Origin: Candidatus Physcocola equi
GTDB taxonomy: Bacteria; Bacteroidota; Bacteroidia; Bacteroidales; Paludibacteraceae
NCBI GenBank assembly: GCA_018064855.1
Contig: JAGHUM010000068.1
Location: 20,276 to 84,275, forward strand
DNA: 64,000 bases
Direction: 5' to 3'
How positions within the stretch are numbered: the first letter of the stretch is position 1; every line of letters starts with the position of its first letter. This document shows, in pieces, positions 24,960 to 36,143 of this stretch. Position numbers and translations under genes: made by a program. The notes under the pieces are model-generated. The model did not search any database, was not told the origin of the DNA, and worked only from the letters and a program-made list of their open reading frames with translations.

Positions 24960-26561
24960 ATGGGTGCAACGAACTGTCCGGAAACCCCGAGACAAAAGAT
25001 GATCTCCATGATGTATCTGGTGTACACCGCGCTCTTGGCGTTGAACGTGTCAGTCCAGATCCTCGATGGATATAAATTGGTGCAGGGCTCACTCGAGTCT
25101 TCTATGGACATCGCTAATGGTAACTATGCATCAATGGAGAACCGCTTCCAAGCCGCTCTTGCACAGAATCCTGGCAAGGTTAAGGAATGGAACGACAAGC
25201 TCCAGAGCATGAAGGCCTCTTCTGACTCACTTTGCGATTATATCAACGATATCAAGCGTATGATTATCGCAGGTGTGGATAATGGTAACAAGGAACTTTA
25301 CAAGGATGCTTCTGTTGCTGATACACTTTCAACAGGTGGTCTTGGTGACTTGAACATCGCATCTGAAGTTTGGACTTTCAAACTTCACGGTGGTCCTGGT
25401 AAGGGTTCTGATCTTGAAGATAAAATCAACAATTTCTCTAACTTTGTAGCAGGTGTTTATGGTGAAGGTTCAGCAAAAGCTGATACTGCTAAGATCAAAG
25501 CTCTCCGCAACACTTTCGATATGAAGTCTGTTACAAAAGATGGTATCAAGCACACTTGGTCAAGCCGTGTATTTGAAGATATGCCTGCTATTGCATCTTT
25601 GACTATGTTGACCAAGACTCAGAATGATATCCGTAACACTCAGGCTGAAGTTGCTTCTTGGTTGTATAACCAGATTGACGCAGGTGACTTCCGTGTGAAC
25701 AAGATCCAGGCTATCGCTTATTCTGAAAATGCTTACGTTCTTCGTGGTGGTAAGTATGAAGCAAACATCATCCTTGCTGCTATGGACTCAACTAAGAAAC
25801 CTGAAATCCTCGTAGGTGGAACTCCTCTTGGTCCTGATGGTAAGTATGTTGTTGCTTGCTCTTCTGTAGGTAACAAAACTTATAGCGGTGTTATCAAGAT
25901 GAAGAAACCAGATGGTACAACTCAGGACTTCGACTTCAAGGGCGCTTATACCGTTGGTGAACCAACAGCTACTATCTCTCCTGATATGTTGAACGTTGTT
26001 TACGCTGGTTATCCTAACCCAATGAGCGTATCTGTTCCTGGTGTATCTATGAGCGATGTTTCTGTTACATTTACCAACTGCCAGCAGAACAAGAAGTCTG
26101 ATGGTACTTATGTGATCGTTCCTCACTCACCTGGTAAAAACTGTGATGTTGTTGTTACAGCGAAGATTGGTGGTAAACCACAGCAGATGGGTAAGAAATC
26201 GTTCCGTATCCTCCCATTGCCACCTCCATTGGCATTCTTGAAAGGTCCTAATGGTGCTACTTTCGGTGGTGGTTCTATTTCTAAGAGCGCAGTTATGGCT
26301 TCTACTGAAGTCATTGCTCAGTTGAACTCAGACCTCTTGAAGAACGTTAAATATACAGTGCTTCGTTTCGACATGAAGTCATTCGACTCTATGGGTAACG
26401 TTGTCGTAACTTCTTCACAGAGCGGTCAGCTTACTGACGCTATGCGTTCTAAGATCAGGTCTTTGGCTCCAGGTAAGACATTCTATATCTCTGGTACTCA
26501 AGCTAAGGGTCCAGACGGTAAGACACACCGCTTGCCAGCTGTCGAAGTTTCTATTAAGTAA
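24960..26561 (+). CDS. gldM: T9SS motor/periplasmic shaft protein GldM/PorM
   Basis: 533 residues. Starts GATNCPETPRQKMISMMYLVYTALLALNVS: a short cytoplasmic part, then one transmembrane helix (about 15-35) that pairs with GldL. The large periplasmic part consists of the helical D1 domain (to about 225) and three beta-rich domains (D2-D4), matching the GldM fold of about 515-535 residues. It transmits motor energy to the GldKN ring. It lies between gldL (44-base gap) and gldN (18-base gap). Confidence 0.96.
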   Translation: MGATNCPETPRQKMISMMYLVYTALLALNVSVQILDGYKLVQGSLESSMDIANGNYASMENRFQAALAQNPGKVKEWNDKLQSMKASSDSLCDYINDIKRMIIAGVDNGNKELYKDASVADTLSTGGLGDLNIASEVWTFKLHGGPGKGSDLEDKINNFSNFVAGVYGEGSAKADTAKIKALRNTFDMKSVTKDGIKHTWSSRVFEDMPAIASLTMLTKTQNDIRNTQAEVASWLYNQIDAGDFRVNKIQAIAYSENAYVLRGGKYEANIILAAMDSTKKPEILVGGTPLGPDGKYVVACSSVGNKTYSGVIKMKKPDGTTQDFDFKGAYTVGEPTATISPDMLNVVYAGYPNPMSVSVPGVSMSDVSVTFTNCQQNKKSDGTYVIVPHSPGKNCDVVVTAKIGGKPQQMGKKSFRILPLPPPLAFLKGPNGATFGGGSISKSAVMASTEVIAQLNSDLLKNVKYTVLRFDMKSFDSMGNVVVTSSQSGQLTDAMRSKIRSLAPGKTFYISGTQAKGPDGKTHRLPAVEVSIK

Positions 26562-26579
26562 TAGAAAAAATATTGACAA

Positions 26580-27470
26580 ATGAAAAAAATCAAGTATTTA
26601 TTGGCTGCGTTGGCATTGTCTTTTGCTGGAAGCGCAATGGCTCAGGAAGATTCAGGTAACTTCTTTACCGCTGAAGGTGATCTTAATGAGTCTCTTCCAA
26701 TTGACTTGCCTACAAGTGCACCACTCGAAGGTTTGGAACCAATCGAGTTGCTCAACCCACGCGCTGATGACATTTACTGGTCAAAGATCGTTTGGCGTAT
26801 TGTTGACCTCCGCGAAAAGTTCAATTATCCTTTCTACTTCCCAGTAGAAGCTGGAGATAATCGTCAGAACTTGTTCAGTTTGATTTTTAACTTGGGTCGT
26901 ACCGGTAAGATCAAACTTTACAGATATGATGATAAGAAAGAATATTTTGACAATCAGCACTTGGTTGAATTTAAGGAGATTTTGCGTCAGCATGAAATTG
27001 CTTACGAAGCAAAATTAGACTCAATCACTAATGACACTATCTTTGAAGTAGGTGAAGCTGATATCCCTGCACCTAAAGTGTTGAAATATTACTTGAAAGA
27101 AGTTTGGTACTTCGACAAGATTTCTTCAACTTTCAACTGCAGAATTATCTCACTTTGCCCTATCTTGGACAAGACTGGTGAAGATGGTGTTTCAGTTGAA
27201 TCTTATCCTTTGTTCTGGATTCCATTCGAAAAGGTTCGTCCTTTCTTTGCTCAGCAGGAAGTTGTCATCACAGACAAAAACAATGGTGCACGTCCTTCTT
27301 TCGATGACATATTCATGAAACGTCGTTTCTCTGGCTATATCTTCCGTGAATCAAACGTTATGGACAGAAACTTGCTTGAGTACAATAATGACGCTCAGGA
27401 ATGTCACAAAGAACAGGCTCGTATCAAGAATACAATCTTGAATTTCGAGAATGACCTTTGGGAATATTAA
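26580..27470 (+). CDS. gldN: T9SS ring protein GldN/PorN
   Basis: 296 residues with a signal peptide ending SAMAQ. The segment DIYWSKIVWRIVDLREKFNYPFYFP is the hallmark of GldN/PorN, the periplasmic partner of GldK in the outer-membrane-associated ring. The C-terminal part (SFDDIFMKRRFSGYIFRESNVMDR) is also conserved. Last gene of the T9SS operon; a strong terminator follows. Confidence 0.95.
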   Translation: MKKIKYLLAALALSFAGSAMAQEDSGNFFTAEGDLNESLPIDLPTSAPLEGLEPIELLNPRADDIYWSKIVWRIVDLREKFNYPFYFPVEAGDNRQNLFSLIFNLGRTGKIKLYRYDDKKEYFDNQHLVEFKEILRQHEIAYEAKLDSITNDTIFEVGEADIPAPKVLKYYLKEVWYFDKISSTFNCRIISLCPILDKTGEDGVSVESYPLFWIPFEKVRPFFAQQEVVITDKNNGARPSFDDIFMKRRFSGYIFRESNVMDRNLLEYNNDAQECHKEQARIKNTILNFENDLWEY

Positions 27471-27492
27471 TTTGATATTCAAATCTCTTAAT

Positions 27493-27527
27493 AAAAGAGG
27501 CATCTTTTGTAGATGCCTCTTTTTTTT
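27493..27527 (+). terminator. Terminator of the T9SS operon
   Basis: AAAAGAGGCATCT (27493-27505) pairs perfectly with AGATGCCTCTTTT (27511-27523), loop of five, followed by more T. Confidence 0.92.
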
Positions 27528-27562
27528 GTTTGCTTTCAGTTTTTTTTCTCTTTATTTGATAC

Positions 27563-27570
27563 TATTTTTG
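27563..27570 (+). promoter_or_regulatory. -7 box of leuS
   Basis: TATTTTTG matches TAnnTTTG and lies 22 bases before the leuS ATG. No TTG at the right distance upstream (T-rich instead). Confidence 0.5.
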
Positions 27571-27592
27571 CACTTAAATAATAATTTGACAC

Positions 27593-30424
27593 ATGGATTA
27601 TAATTTTAAGTCAATTGAACAGAAGTGGCAACAGTTCTGGAAAGATGAAAAGATTTACAAAGTCGAGGTGGATGCCAAGCGTCCTAAATTTTATGTTCTC
27701 GATATGTTTCCATATCCTTCGGGTGCCGGTCTTCATGTAGGTCATCCGCTTGGTTATATTGCTTCTGATATATACAGCCGTTATAAACGTCAGCAGGGCT
27801 TCAATGTCCTTCATCCAATGGGTTATGACGCCTATGGCTTGCCTGCTGAACAGTATGCAATACAAACAGGTCAGCATCCTGCAGTTACTACGAATAAGAA
27901 TATCTCTCGTTACAGAGAACAACTTGATAAGATAGGTTTTTGTTACGACTGGAGCAGAGAGGTCCGTACCTGCGAACCTAACTATTATCATTGGACTCAA
28001 TGGGCTTTCCAGAAAATGTTTGGAAGCTATTATGATAACAAACTTTGTAAGGCTCAACCTATTGATAAGTTGATTGCTTCTTTTGAAGCGAATGGTACTT
28101 CAGATCTTGATGTGGCTTGCTCTGAGGAACTTTCATTTACTGCTGCCGAATGGAAAGCGAAATCTGAACTTGAAAAAATGCAGATTTTGATGAACTATCG
28201 TATCGCCTATTTGGGTGAGACGATGGTGAACTGGTGCCCTAAACTCGGTACGGTTTTGGCCAATGATGAAGTTATTGATGGTGTGTCTGCTCGTGGCGGT
28301 TATCCTGTTGTTCAGAAAAAGATGCGTCAGTGGTGCTTGCGTGTTTCCGCTTATGCTCAGCGTTTGCTTGATGGGTTGGATACTGTTTCGTGGACTGATT
28401 CATTGAAAGAAACTCAGCGTAACTGGATTGGCCGTTCTGAAGGTACAGAAGTTGAATTTAAAGTTAAAGATTCTGATAAGACCTTTACCATTTTCACTAC
28501 CCGTGCCGATACCATGTTTGGCGTAACTTTCATGGTACTTGCACCGGAAAGTGAATTGGTATCTGAACTCACCACACCAGATCAAAAGGAAGCAGTTGAG
28601 GAATATCTTGCTGCGACTAAAAAACGTACTGAACGTGAACGTATTTCAGACCGTCGTGTTACTGGCGTGTTCTCAGGTTCGTATGGTATAAATCCGTTTA
28701 CTGGCGAAGCGAATCCTATTTGGATCAGCGATTATGTCCTTGCTGGTTATGGAACTGGCGCGATTATGGGTGTTCCTGCGCATGATAGCCGTGACTATGC
28801 TTTTGCTAAGCATTTCAACTTGCCTATTATTCCTCTTATTGAAGGAGCCGACGTTAGCGAATCAAGTTATGATGCCAAGGAGGGTATAGTATGTAGCTCT
28901 CCAAAACCAGGTGCAACACCTTATGTTGACTTCAACTTGAATGGAAAGACCGTTAAGGAGGCTATCGCAGCCACTAAGGTTTATGTGAAGGAACATAATC
29001 TTGGACGTGTGAAAGTCAATTTCCGTATTCGCGACGCAATTTTCAGCCGTCAACGTTATTGGGGTGAACCATTCCCTGTTTATTACAAGGAAGGAATGCC
29101 TTATATGATTCCAGAAAAGTGTCTTCCATTGCAACTCCCAGAAGTAAGCAATTTCTTGCCTACAGAATCAGGAGAACCTCCTCTTGGTAATGCTGTTATG
29201 TGGGCTTGGGATGAAGCTAACGCTTGTGTTGTGGATAAAGCCAAGATTGACAATCAGAATGTATTCCCTCTCGAACTGAATACCATGCCGGGTTTTGCAG
29301 GTTCGTCTGCCTATTATCTCCGTTATATGGATCCTGCCAACTCTTCGGCACTTGTTGGCAAAGAGGCTGATGAATATTGGAAATCGGTGGATTTGTATAT
29401 CGGTGGTACAGAACATGCGACTGGTCACCTTATTTATTCCCGCTTCTGGAACAAATTCTTGTTTGACTACGGATTCAGTGTCTCAGAGGAGCCTTTCCAG
29501 AAGTTAGTTAACCAGGGTATGATTCAGGGACGTTCTAATTTCGTCTATAGAATCAAAGATACCAACAAATTCGTTTCTCTTGGTCTCAAAGATCAATACG
29601 ATGTCACACCTCTCCATGTTGATGTCAATATGGTGAAGAACGATGTGCTTGATTTGGAGCGTTTCAGAAATTGGAATCCAGAATATAAGGATGCAGAATT
29701 TATTCTGGAAGATGGTAAATATGTTTGCGGCTGGGCTATCGAGAAGATGAGTAAGTCCATGTTTAACGTCGTAAATCCAGATGATATTGTGGAAAGTTAT
29801 GGCGCGGATACACTTCGTCTTTATGAAATGTTTCTTGGCCCTATCGAGGCATCCAAACCATGGGATACCAATGGTATCGACGGCGTGCACAGATTCCTTC
29901 GTAAATTCTGGGGCGTTTTCTTCCAAGGCGAAGAGTTTAAAGTGTCGGATGTAGCTCCATCAGATAAAGAGCTTCGTAGCATTCATAAGCTGATAAAAAA
30001 AGTCACTGAAGATATAGAAGCAATGTCTTACAACACCTCTGTTTCTGCCTTCATGATTTGCTTAAACGAACTTTCAGCTTTGAAATCAAACAACAAGCAG
30101 GTTTTGAACATTTTTGTCTCATTGCTTGCTCCATTCGCACCTCATATTGCCGAAGAATTGTATCATTTGCTCGGTAATTCAGGAAGCGTTTGCGATGCTG
30201 CTTGGCCTAAGTTCGAAGAAAAGTATTTGAAAGAGTCGGAAGTGAAATATCCGATTTCATTTAATGGCAAGGTCCGTTTCACAATGGAACTGCCTGCAGA
30301 CATGGTGAAAGACGCAGTTGTTGATGCCGTTATGAAGAACGAACAGACACAGAAATATCTGGAAGGAAAAGAGGTTAAAAAGTTGATCGTCGTACCTGGA
30401 AAGATTGTCAATATCGTCTGCTGA
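27593..30424 (+). CDS. leuS: Leucyl-tRNA synthetase
   Basis: 943 residues. Class I synthetase that charges tRNA-Leu. Seen: the HIGH-type motif HVGH in [19 protein letters not shown] (residues about 40-57), a CP1 editing domain with [18 protein letters not shown] and [15 protein letters not shown], the KMSKS loop EKMSKS followed by [11 protein letters not shown], and the anticodon-binding C-terminal part. The extra insert with [21 protein letters not shown] before the KMSKS loop is typical of Bacteroidetes LeuS. Monocistronic between two terminators. Confidence 0.97.
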   Translation: MDYNFKSIEQKWQQFWKDEKIYKVEVDAKRPKFYVLDMFPYPSGAGLHVGHPLGYIASDIYSRYKRQQGFNVLHPMGYDAYGLPAEQYAIQTGQHPAVTTNKNISRYREQLDKIGFCYDWSREVRTCEPNYYHWTQWAFQKMFGSYYDNKLCKAQPIDKLIASFEANGTSDLDVACSEELSFTAAEWKAKSELEKMQILMNYRIAYLGETMVNWCPKLGTVLANDEVIDGVSARGGYPVVQKKMRQWCLRVSAYAQRLLDGLDTVSWTDSLKETQRNWIGRSEGTEVEFKVKDSDKTFTIFTTRADTMFGVTFMVLAPESELVSELTTPDQKEAVEEYLAATKKRTERERISDRRVTGVFSGSYGINPFTGEANPIWISDYVLAGYGTGAIMGVPAHDSRDYAFAKHFNLPIIPLIEGADVSESSYDAKEGIVCSSPKPGATPYVDFNLNGKTVKEAIAATKVYVKEHNLGRVKVNFRIRDAIFSRQRYWGEPFPVYYKEGMPYMIPEKCLPLQLPEVSNFLPTESGEPPLGNAVMWAWDEANACVVDKAKIDNQNVFPLELNTMPGFAGSSAYYLRYMDPANSSALVGKEADEYWKSVDLYIGGTEHATGHLIYSRFWNKFLFDYGFSVSEEPFQKLVNQGMIQGRSNFVYRIKDTNKFVSLGLKDQYDVTPLHVDVNMVKNDVLDLERFRNWNPEYKDAEFILEDGKYVCGWAIEKMSKSMFNVVNPDDIVESYGADTLRLYEMFLGPIEASKPWDTNGIDGVHRFLRKFWGVFFQGEEFKVSDVAPSDKELRSIHKLIKKVTEDIEAMSYNTSVSAFMICLNELSALKSNNKQVLNIFVSLLAPFAPHIAEELYHLLGNSGSVCDAAWPKFEEKYLKESEVKYPISFNGKVRFTMELPADMVKDAVVDAVMKNEQTQKYLEGKEVKKLIVVPGKIVNIVC

Positions 30425-30441
30425 TCATTTCTTATCCGTAA

Positions 30442-30464
30442 AAATCAATCAAATAAATTGATTT
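30442..30464 (+). terminator. Weak terminator after leuS
   Basis: AAATCAAT (30442-30449) pairs with ATTGATTT (30457-30464), then GGGTTTTG. AT-only stem and poor T-run. Confidence 0.35.
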
Positions 30465-30469
30465 GGGTT

Positions 30470-30499
30470 TTGATTTGAAAAAATAATTGTCTAACTTTG
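30470..30499 (+). promoter_or_regulatory. Promoter of rplS
   Basis: TTG (30470-30472), exactly 19 bases, then TAACTTTG (30492-30499): a full consensus promoter. The start near 30506 gives a leader of about 80 bases. Confidence 0.8.
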
Positions 30500-30587
30500 C
30501 GAAGTTTTTGCGCAATCTCTGGCCTGAAACTCAGAATAAAGGTTTATATTGCGTGCGTAATACGTAGAATTTTTAATAAAAACTAAA

Positions 30588-30938
30588 ATGGATTTAATTA
30601 AAATCGTTGATGAAGCTTTTGCAGTAGGTAAAGAGTTGCCATCATTCAAGAGCGGTGACACTGTAACTGTAGCTTACAAGATCAAAGAAGGAAACAAGGA
30701 ACGTATTCAGTTGTTCCGTGGTGATGTTATCAGCATTACTGGTCACGAAGGTAAAAAACGTTTCACTGTTCGTCGTATCGCGAGCGGTGTTGGTGTTGAA
30801 AGAATTTTCCCAATGGATTCTCCATTCATTGAGAGCGTTACAGTGAACAAGATTGGCGCGGTTCGTCGTGCTAAACTTTACTACCTCCGTAAACTCACTG
30901 GTAAGAAGGCTAAGATCAAAGAAAAAGTTAAGGCTTAA
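30588..30938 (+). CDS. rplS: 50S ribosomal protein L19
   Basis: 116 residues, normal length. Seen: FKSGDTVTVAYKIKEGNKERIQLFRGDVI, FTVRRIASGVGVERIFPMDSPFIESV and the C-terminal RRAKLYYLRKLTGKKAKIKE, all conserved in L19 at the 30S-50S interface. It has its own promoter and terminator. Confidence 0.97.
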   Translation: MDLIKIVDEAFAVGKELPSFKSGDTVTVAYKIKEGNKERIQLFRGDVISITGHEGKKRFTVRRIASGVGVERIFPMDSPFIESVTVNKIGAVRRAKLYYLRKLTGKKAKIKEKVKA

Positions 30939-30973
30939 TCTTTATCTTGCAAAACATCCAAACAAGATAGACA

Positions 30974-31002
30974 GGGAAGACGAAAAAGTCTTCCCTTTTT
31001 TT
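30974..31002 (+). terminator. Terminator of rplS
   Basis: GGGAAGAC (30974-30981) pairs with GTCTTCCC (30988-30995), followed by seven T. Confidence 0.92.
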
Positions 31003-31070
31003 GTGCTTGTGTATGCGCTTCGATGTGCGACTTTTTTGAATAAAAAAGCATGCTTAATGCTGTTTACTCT

Positions 31071-31101
31071 TTGTGTATGAAAAAATAAATTCGTATTTTT
31101 G
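31071..31101 (+). promoter_or_regulatory. Promoter of guaB
   Basis: TTG (31071-31073), a 20-base spacer, TATTTTTG (31094-31101). The start codon follows 28 bases later. Confidence 0.7.
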
Positions 31102-31111
31102 CATGCAATAA

Positions 31112-32608
<1,497 letters not shown>

Positions 32609-32638
32609 ACAATTTTGCTCAAACAGTAGAAATACAAT

Positions 32639-34651
32639 ATGAATTTCAAGAAAATCTTCCAATTGCCGTTGTTGGCGGCTATGCTTTTTGCTGGCTATTC
32701 AGCTCAGGTATCTGCAGGTGCTCCTTCTGATGAGGTCTTGCTCACAATTGATGGTGAACCCATCATGCGCTCTGAGTTTGAATATGTCTATAATAAAAAC
32801 AATAGCGTTAGCTCTTCAGAGAAAAAGACAATAGAAGAGTATCTTGAATTATTCATCAACTATAAGCTTAAAGTCCAAGATGCAAAGGACAGCAAGCTGG
32901 ATGAACTGGGAAGCTATACCCGCGATTATGAGCAGTATCGAGAGCAAACAGCATTGCCTTTTCTCATTGATGCTGATTCAAAGAATAATCTGGTGCGTGA
33001 GGTTTACGAGCGCAGTAAAAAGCGAGTGGCAGCCAGTCATATCTTGATAAAGTTTGATCGCAAGGATAGCGTTCCTCCGTTGACACGCATTTATCAAATT
33101 CAACGTGAACTGAAAAATGGTGCTGATTTTGCAGAATTGGCAAAGCAGTATTCTGATTGCCCTTCAGGTAAGCGCTCTGGTGGTTATCTTGGGTATTTCA
33201 ACGTTTTTGATATGGTCTATGATTTTGAAAATGTGGCGTTCAATATGAAACCAGGAGAAATCAGCGATCCGTTCCGCACAAAATTTGGATATCATATCGT
33301 AAAGGTGGTTGATGTGATTCCGAATGTGACAGAAAAACGTGTGTCGCAGATTTTCATTTCCAATTCAAATCCAAGAGCAAAGGAAATCATTGATTCGTTG
33401 AAGCGTGTTGTGGAAATCAATGAAGGCTTAAACTTCCATGATTTGGCCAAGAAATACAACTCTTCAAAAATGAATGGAGATGAGTATGGTCGTTTGCCGT
33501 GGATCCAGAATGGTTCACAGTTACTTCCTCCGGATGTGGTGCGAATGATAATGGATACTGAGAAGGGGGAAATCACGCAGATGTCCAGCCCAATGGGTTA
33601 TCACTTGTTCAAACTCGACAGCACAAACCTTGACATCCCTTATGAAAAGAAGAAAGCAGAGATTCAGGAAAGAGTGCTGAAGTCGGATCGTGCTGGACTG
33701 ATTACTCGAAATTTCTTGTCAGGCTTGAAACGCAAATATGATGTCAGAATTGATACTGCAAACTTGTATCAGTTCCTCCCTTATTGTGTGTCTGGAGGAG
33801 ATATTATTCCGGATTTGAAGGCAAACTCTCACAAATTCACGCTTCCATTGTATTATGTGGAGGAAGAGGTATATTCACAACAGGATTTTCTCCCGATCGT
33901 GGATAAGGAACGTAACAACTGGATTATTTATAAGTCTGGACATGGTTCCCCAGATCAAAAGAAAAAATTTGGACGCATCAAGTCGGATTCAATCTTTTTG
34001 CTTTATTGCTTAGACGAGTATCTTAAAAAAGAATTGGTTTCAAAATCATACGAAGGTTTGCAGGTGGCATATCCTGAGTACAAAAACCAACTTCAAGAAT
34101 ACAGCGACGGACTTCTTTTGTTCTCTGCAAGTGAAAGAAAAGTTTGGCAGGCCGCTACTGCAAATATAAAAGGTTTGCAGGAGCATTTTAAGGCAAATCA
34201 AGAGAAGTACAAATGGACAGAACCACGTTTCAGAGGCCTTGTTGTGCACAGCAAGTCTGTGAAGATCAAGAATCAGGTGGAGAAATTCTTTGATAGTGTC
34301 TCTCCGGAAATGCCTCTCGATTCTTTGAAAAAGGCGTTGGACAGGGAATTCAACAAAGACAAGAACAACAAACAGATAAAAGTGAGAAAAGGCACTTTCG
34401 CAAAGGGAACAAACAATGCAATCGATCATTTTGTGTTCAAGTCTGCTCCCGTTCTTGAAGTCTCTGACGCGCTTTATCCTGAAGTTTCAATATTTGGGTC
34501 GGAAACTACTGAACCTGTCGAAATGAGTGAGGTTCGTGGCGCGGTCGTCTCTGATGTCCAGGATAAGCTTGAAAAGGAATGGGTTGAACGTCTCCGTAAA
34601 GAGCATAAGGTTGTTGTCAACAAATCTGCTCTGAAGCATGTGAAGAAGTAA
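32639..34651 (+). CDS. Periplasmic peptidyl-prolyl isomerase with two parvulin domains
   Basis: 670 residues with a signal peptide ending QVSAG. N-terminal SurA-like helical part (VLLTIDGEPIMRSEFEYVYNKNN, 25-110). First parvulin domain about 120-225 with AASHILIKFD, ELAKQYSDCPSGKRSGGYLGYF and FRTKFGYHIVKV. Second, more diverged domain about 230-340 with VSQIFISN and SSPMGYHLFKL. A long C-terminal region of no recognised family follows. Likely a chaperone/PPIase for outer-membrane proteins. It starts 30 bases after guaB and is followed by a second SurA-like gene. Confidence 0.88.
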   Translation: MNFKKIFQLPLLAAMLFAGYSAQVSAGAPSDEVLLTIDGEPIMRSEFEYVYNKNNSVSSSEKKTIEEYLELFINYKLKVQDAKDSKLDELGSYTRDYEQYREQTALPFLIDADSKNNLVREVYERSKKRVAASHILIKFDRKDSVPPLTRIYQIQRELKNGADFAELAKQYSDCPSGKRSGGYLGYFNVFDMVYDFENVAFNMKPGEISDPFRTKFGYHIVKVVDVIPNVTEKRVSQIFISNSNPRAKEIIDSLKRVVEINEGLNFHDLAKKYNSSKMNGDEYGRLPWIQNGSQLLPPDVVRMIMDTEKGEITQMSSPMGYHLFKLDSTNLDIPYEKKKAEIQERVLKSDRAGLITRNFLSGLKRKYDVRIDTANLYQFLPYCVSGGDIIPDLKANSHKFTLPLYYVEEEVYSQQDFLPIVDKERNNWIIYKSGHGSPDQKKKFGRIKSDSIFLLYCLDEYLKKELVSKSYEGLQVAYPEYKNQLQEYSDGLLLFSASERKVWQAATANIKGLQEHFKANQEKYKWTEPRFRGLVVHSKSVKIKNQVEKFFDSVSPEMPLDSLKKALDREFNKDKNNKQIKVRKGTFAKGTNNAIDHFVFKSAPVLEVSDALYPEVSIFGSETTEPVEMSEVRGAVVSDVQDKLEKEWVERLRKEHKVVVNKSALKHVKK

Positions 34652-34705
34652 TCTTTTATTGATACTTGCTTGAAACCAAAAACAGACACTGAAATATAAG
34701 CATTT

Positions 34706-34730
34706 ACCCGCTCGGTTTGTCCGTGCGGGT
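34706..34730 (+). terminator. Hairpin between the two PPIase genes
   Basis: ACCCGC-T-CGG (34706-34715) pairs with CCG-T-GCGGGT (34721-34730), a strong GC stem, but followed by TTGTGCGTTT rather than a clean T-run. It could be a partial terminator or an mRNA stabiliser. Confidence 0.45.
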
Positions 34731-34781
34731 TTGTGCGTTTATTAAATAATTATCTCGCCAAGCAAAGGCGCTAACAACTGT

Positions 34782-36143
34782 ATGTTAAAAAAACTATTTG
34801 CTGAAATATCACTTATCTCATTATTTGCCACATCTTCGTTTGCTCAAAGCAATGTAGTGGATGAGATTGTCTGGGTAGTAGGTGATGAGGCCATATTGCT
34901 CTCAGATGTCGAGGAACAACGCTTGCGCTCTCAATATGATGGAATGGAGTCTATAAGCGACCCTTATTGTTATATCCCAGAACAACTTGCGTTGCAGAAA
35001 CTCTATCTCGACGAAGCAAAAATAGACAGTCTTAAAGTCAGCAGCGATCAGGTGCAGCAGCAGATGGACCAGCGACTCAATTATTTGGTCCAAAATATCG
35101 GTTCGATGGAGCGTGTGGAAAGCTATTTTGGCAAGAAAGAAGCTCAAATACGCAAAGAACTGGAGGAAATGATTCGTACGCAGATAACCGTTCAGCAAGT
35201 CCAGAAAAAGATTGTCGGCGAAGTGAAGGCTACACCGTCTGAAGTTCGTCGTTTTGTGAACTCTTTGCCTGCCGACAGTTTGCCTGATGTGCCTGAATTG
35301 GTGGAAATACAGATTATTTCAGTTCAACCTCGTGTCAGACCAGAGGCTGTGGCAGAAGTGAAGGATAAACTTCACTCATTCCAGGAGAGAGTTGAAAAGG
35401 GGGAGTCTTCGTTCTCTATGCTTGCTTCTCTTTACTCTGAAGATGAGGGCTCTGCACGAAATGGCGGCGAACTTGGTTTCATGGGCAAGGGACAACTTGT
35501 GCCGGAATTTGCAGAGGTGGCTTTCGCATTGAAGGATCCTAAAAAAGTTTCCAGAATCGTAAAATCGGATTTCGGTTATCATATCATCCAGTTGATTGAA
35601 CGTCAGGATGAACGTGTGAACGCACGTCACATCCTGTTGAAACCGCATATTTATCTGGCAGACAGAGACAGTGCCAAGAGGGCTCTAGACAGTTTGGCGA
35701 ATGCCATTCGATTGGAAAAAATTAAGTTTGAGGAGGCGGTAGCGCTCTATTCAACTGACAAAAACACCAAAAACAGTCTTGGTATTTTGGCTAATCCGCG
35801 ATCTGGTGATACTCGTTTCCAACTCAAGGAAGTGGCTCCAGACATCGCCAAAATCATTGAATCAATGAATATTGGGGAAATCTCTAAAACGTTCCCAATG
35901 AAAAACAGCAATGGAGATGAGGTTTACACAATTGTGAAACTAAAAAATCGTATCCCTGCCCATAAGGCAAACATGACGGAAGATTTCCAATTGCTGAAGA
36001 ATATGTGTATCGCTCATAAGAGTCAGCGAAAGATCGATGAATGGATTGCTAAAAAGCAGGAAACGGTCTATGTGCTGATATATGATAAATGGAAAAACTG
36101 CTCTTTCCAGTATCCTGGATGGATTAAAAAGGATCACGAATGA
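34782..36143 (+). CDS. SurA-like periplasmic chaperone and peptidyl-prolyl isomerase
   Basis: 453 residues, close to SurA length, with a signal peptide ending SSFAQ. N-terminal chaperone region NVVDEIVWVVGDEAILLSDVEEQRL (SurA-like start). Parvulin domain 1 about 170-275: VEIQIISVQPRV, LASLYSEDEGSARNGGELGFMGKGQLVPEFAEVAF, SDFGYHIIQLIERQ. Parvulin domain 2 about 280-390: NARHILLKPHI. It assists folding of outer-membrane barrels. Its last 4 bases overlap the next gene (ATGA), so the two are translationally coupled. Confidence 0.9.
   Translation: MLKKLFAEISLISLFATSSFAQSNVVDEIVWVVGDEAILLSDVEEQRLRSQYDGMESISDPYCYIPEQLALQKLYLDEAKIDSLKVSSDQVQQQMDQRLNYLVQNIGSMERVESYFGKKEAQIRKELEEMIRTQITVQQVQKKIVGEVKATPSEVRRFVNSLPADSLPDVPELVEIQIISVQPRVRPEAVAEVKDKLHSFQERVEKGESSFSMLASLYSEDEGSARNGGELGFMGKGQLVPEFAEVAFALKDPKKVSRIVKSDFGYHIIQLIERQDERVNARHILLKPHIYLADRDSAKRALDSLANAIRLEKIKFEEAVALYSTDKNTKNSLGILANPRSGDTRFQLKEVAPDIAKIIESMNIGEISKTFPMKNSNGDEVYTIVKLKNRIPAHKANMTEDFQLLKNMCIAHKSQRKIDEWIAKKQETVYVLIYDKWKNCSFQYPGWIKKDHE

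Noticed and set aside
30853..31080. 75-codon plus-strand frame after rplS
   Set aside because: Starts inside rplS and passes through its terminator.
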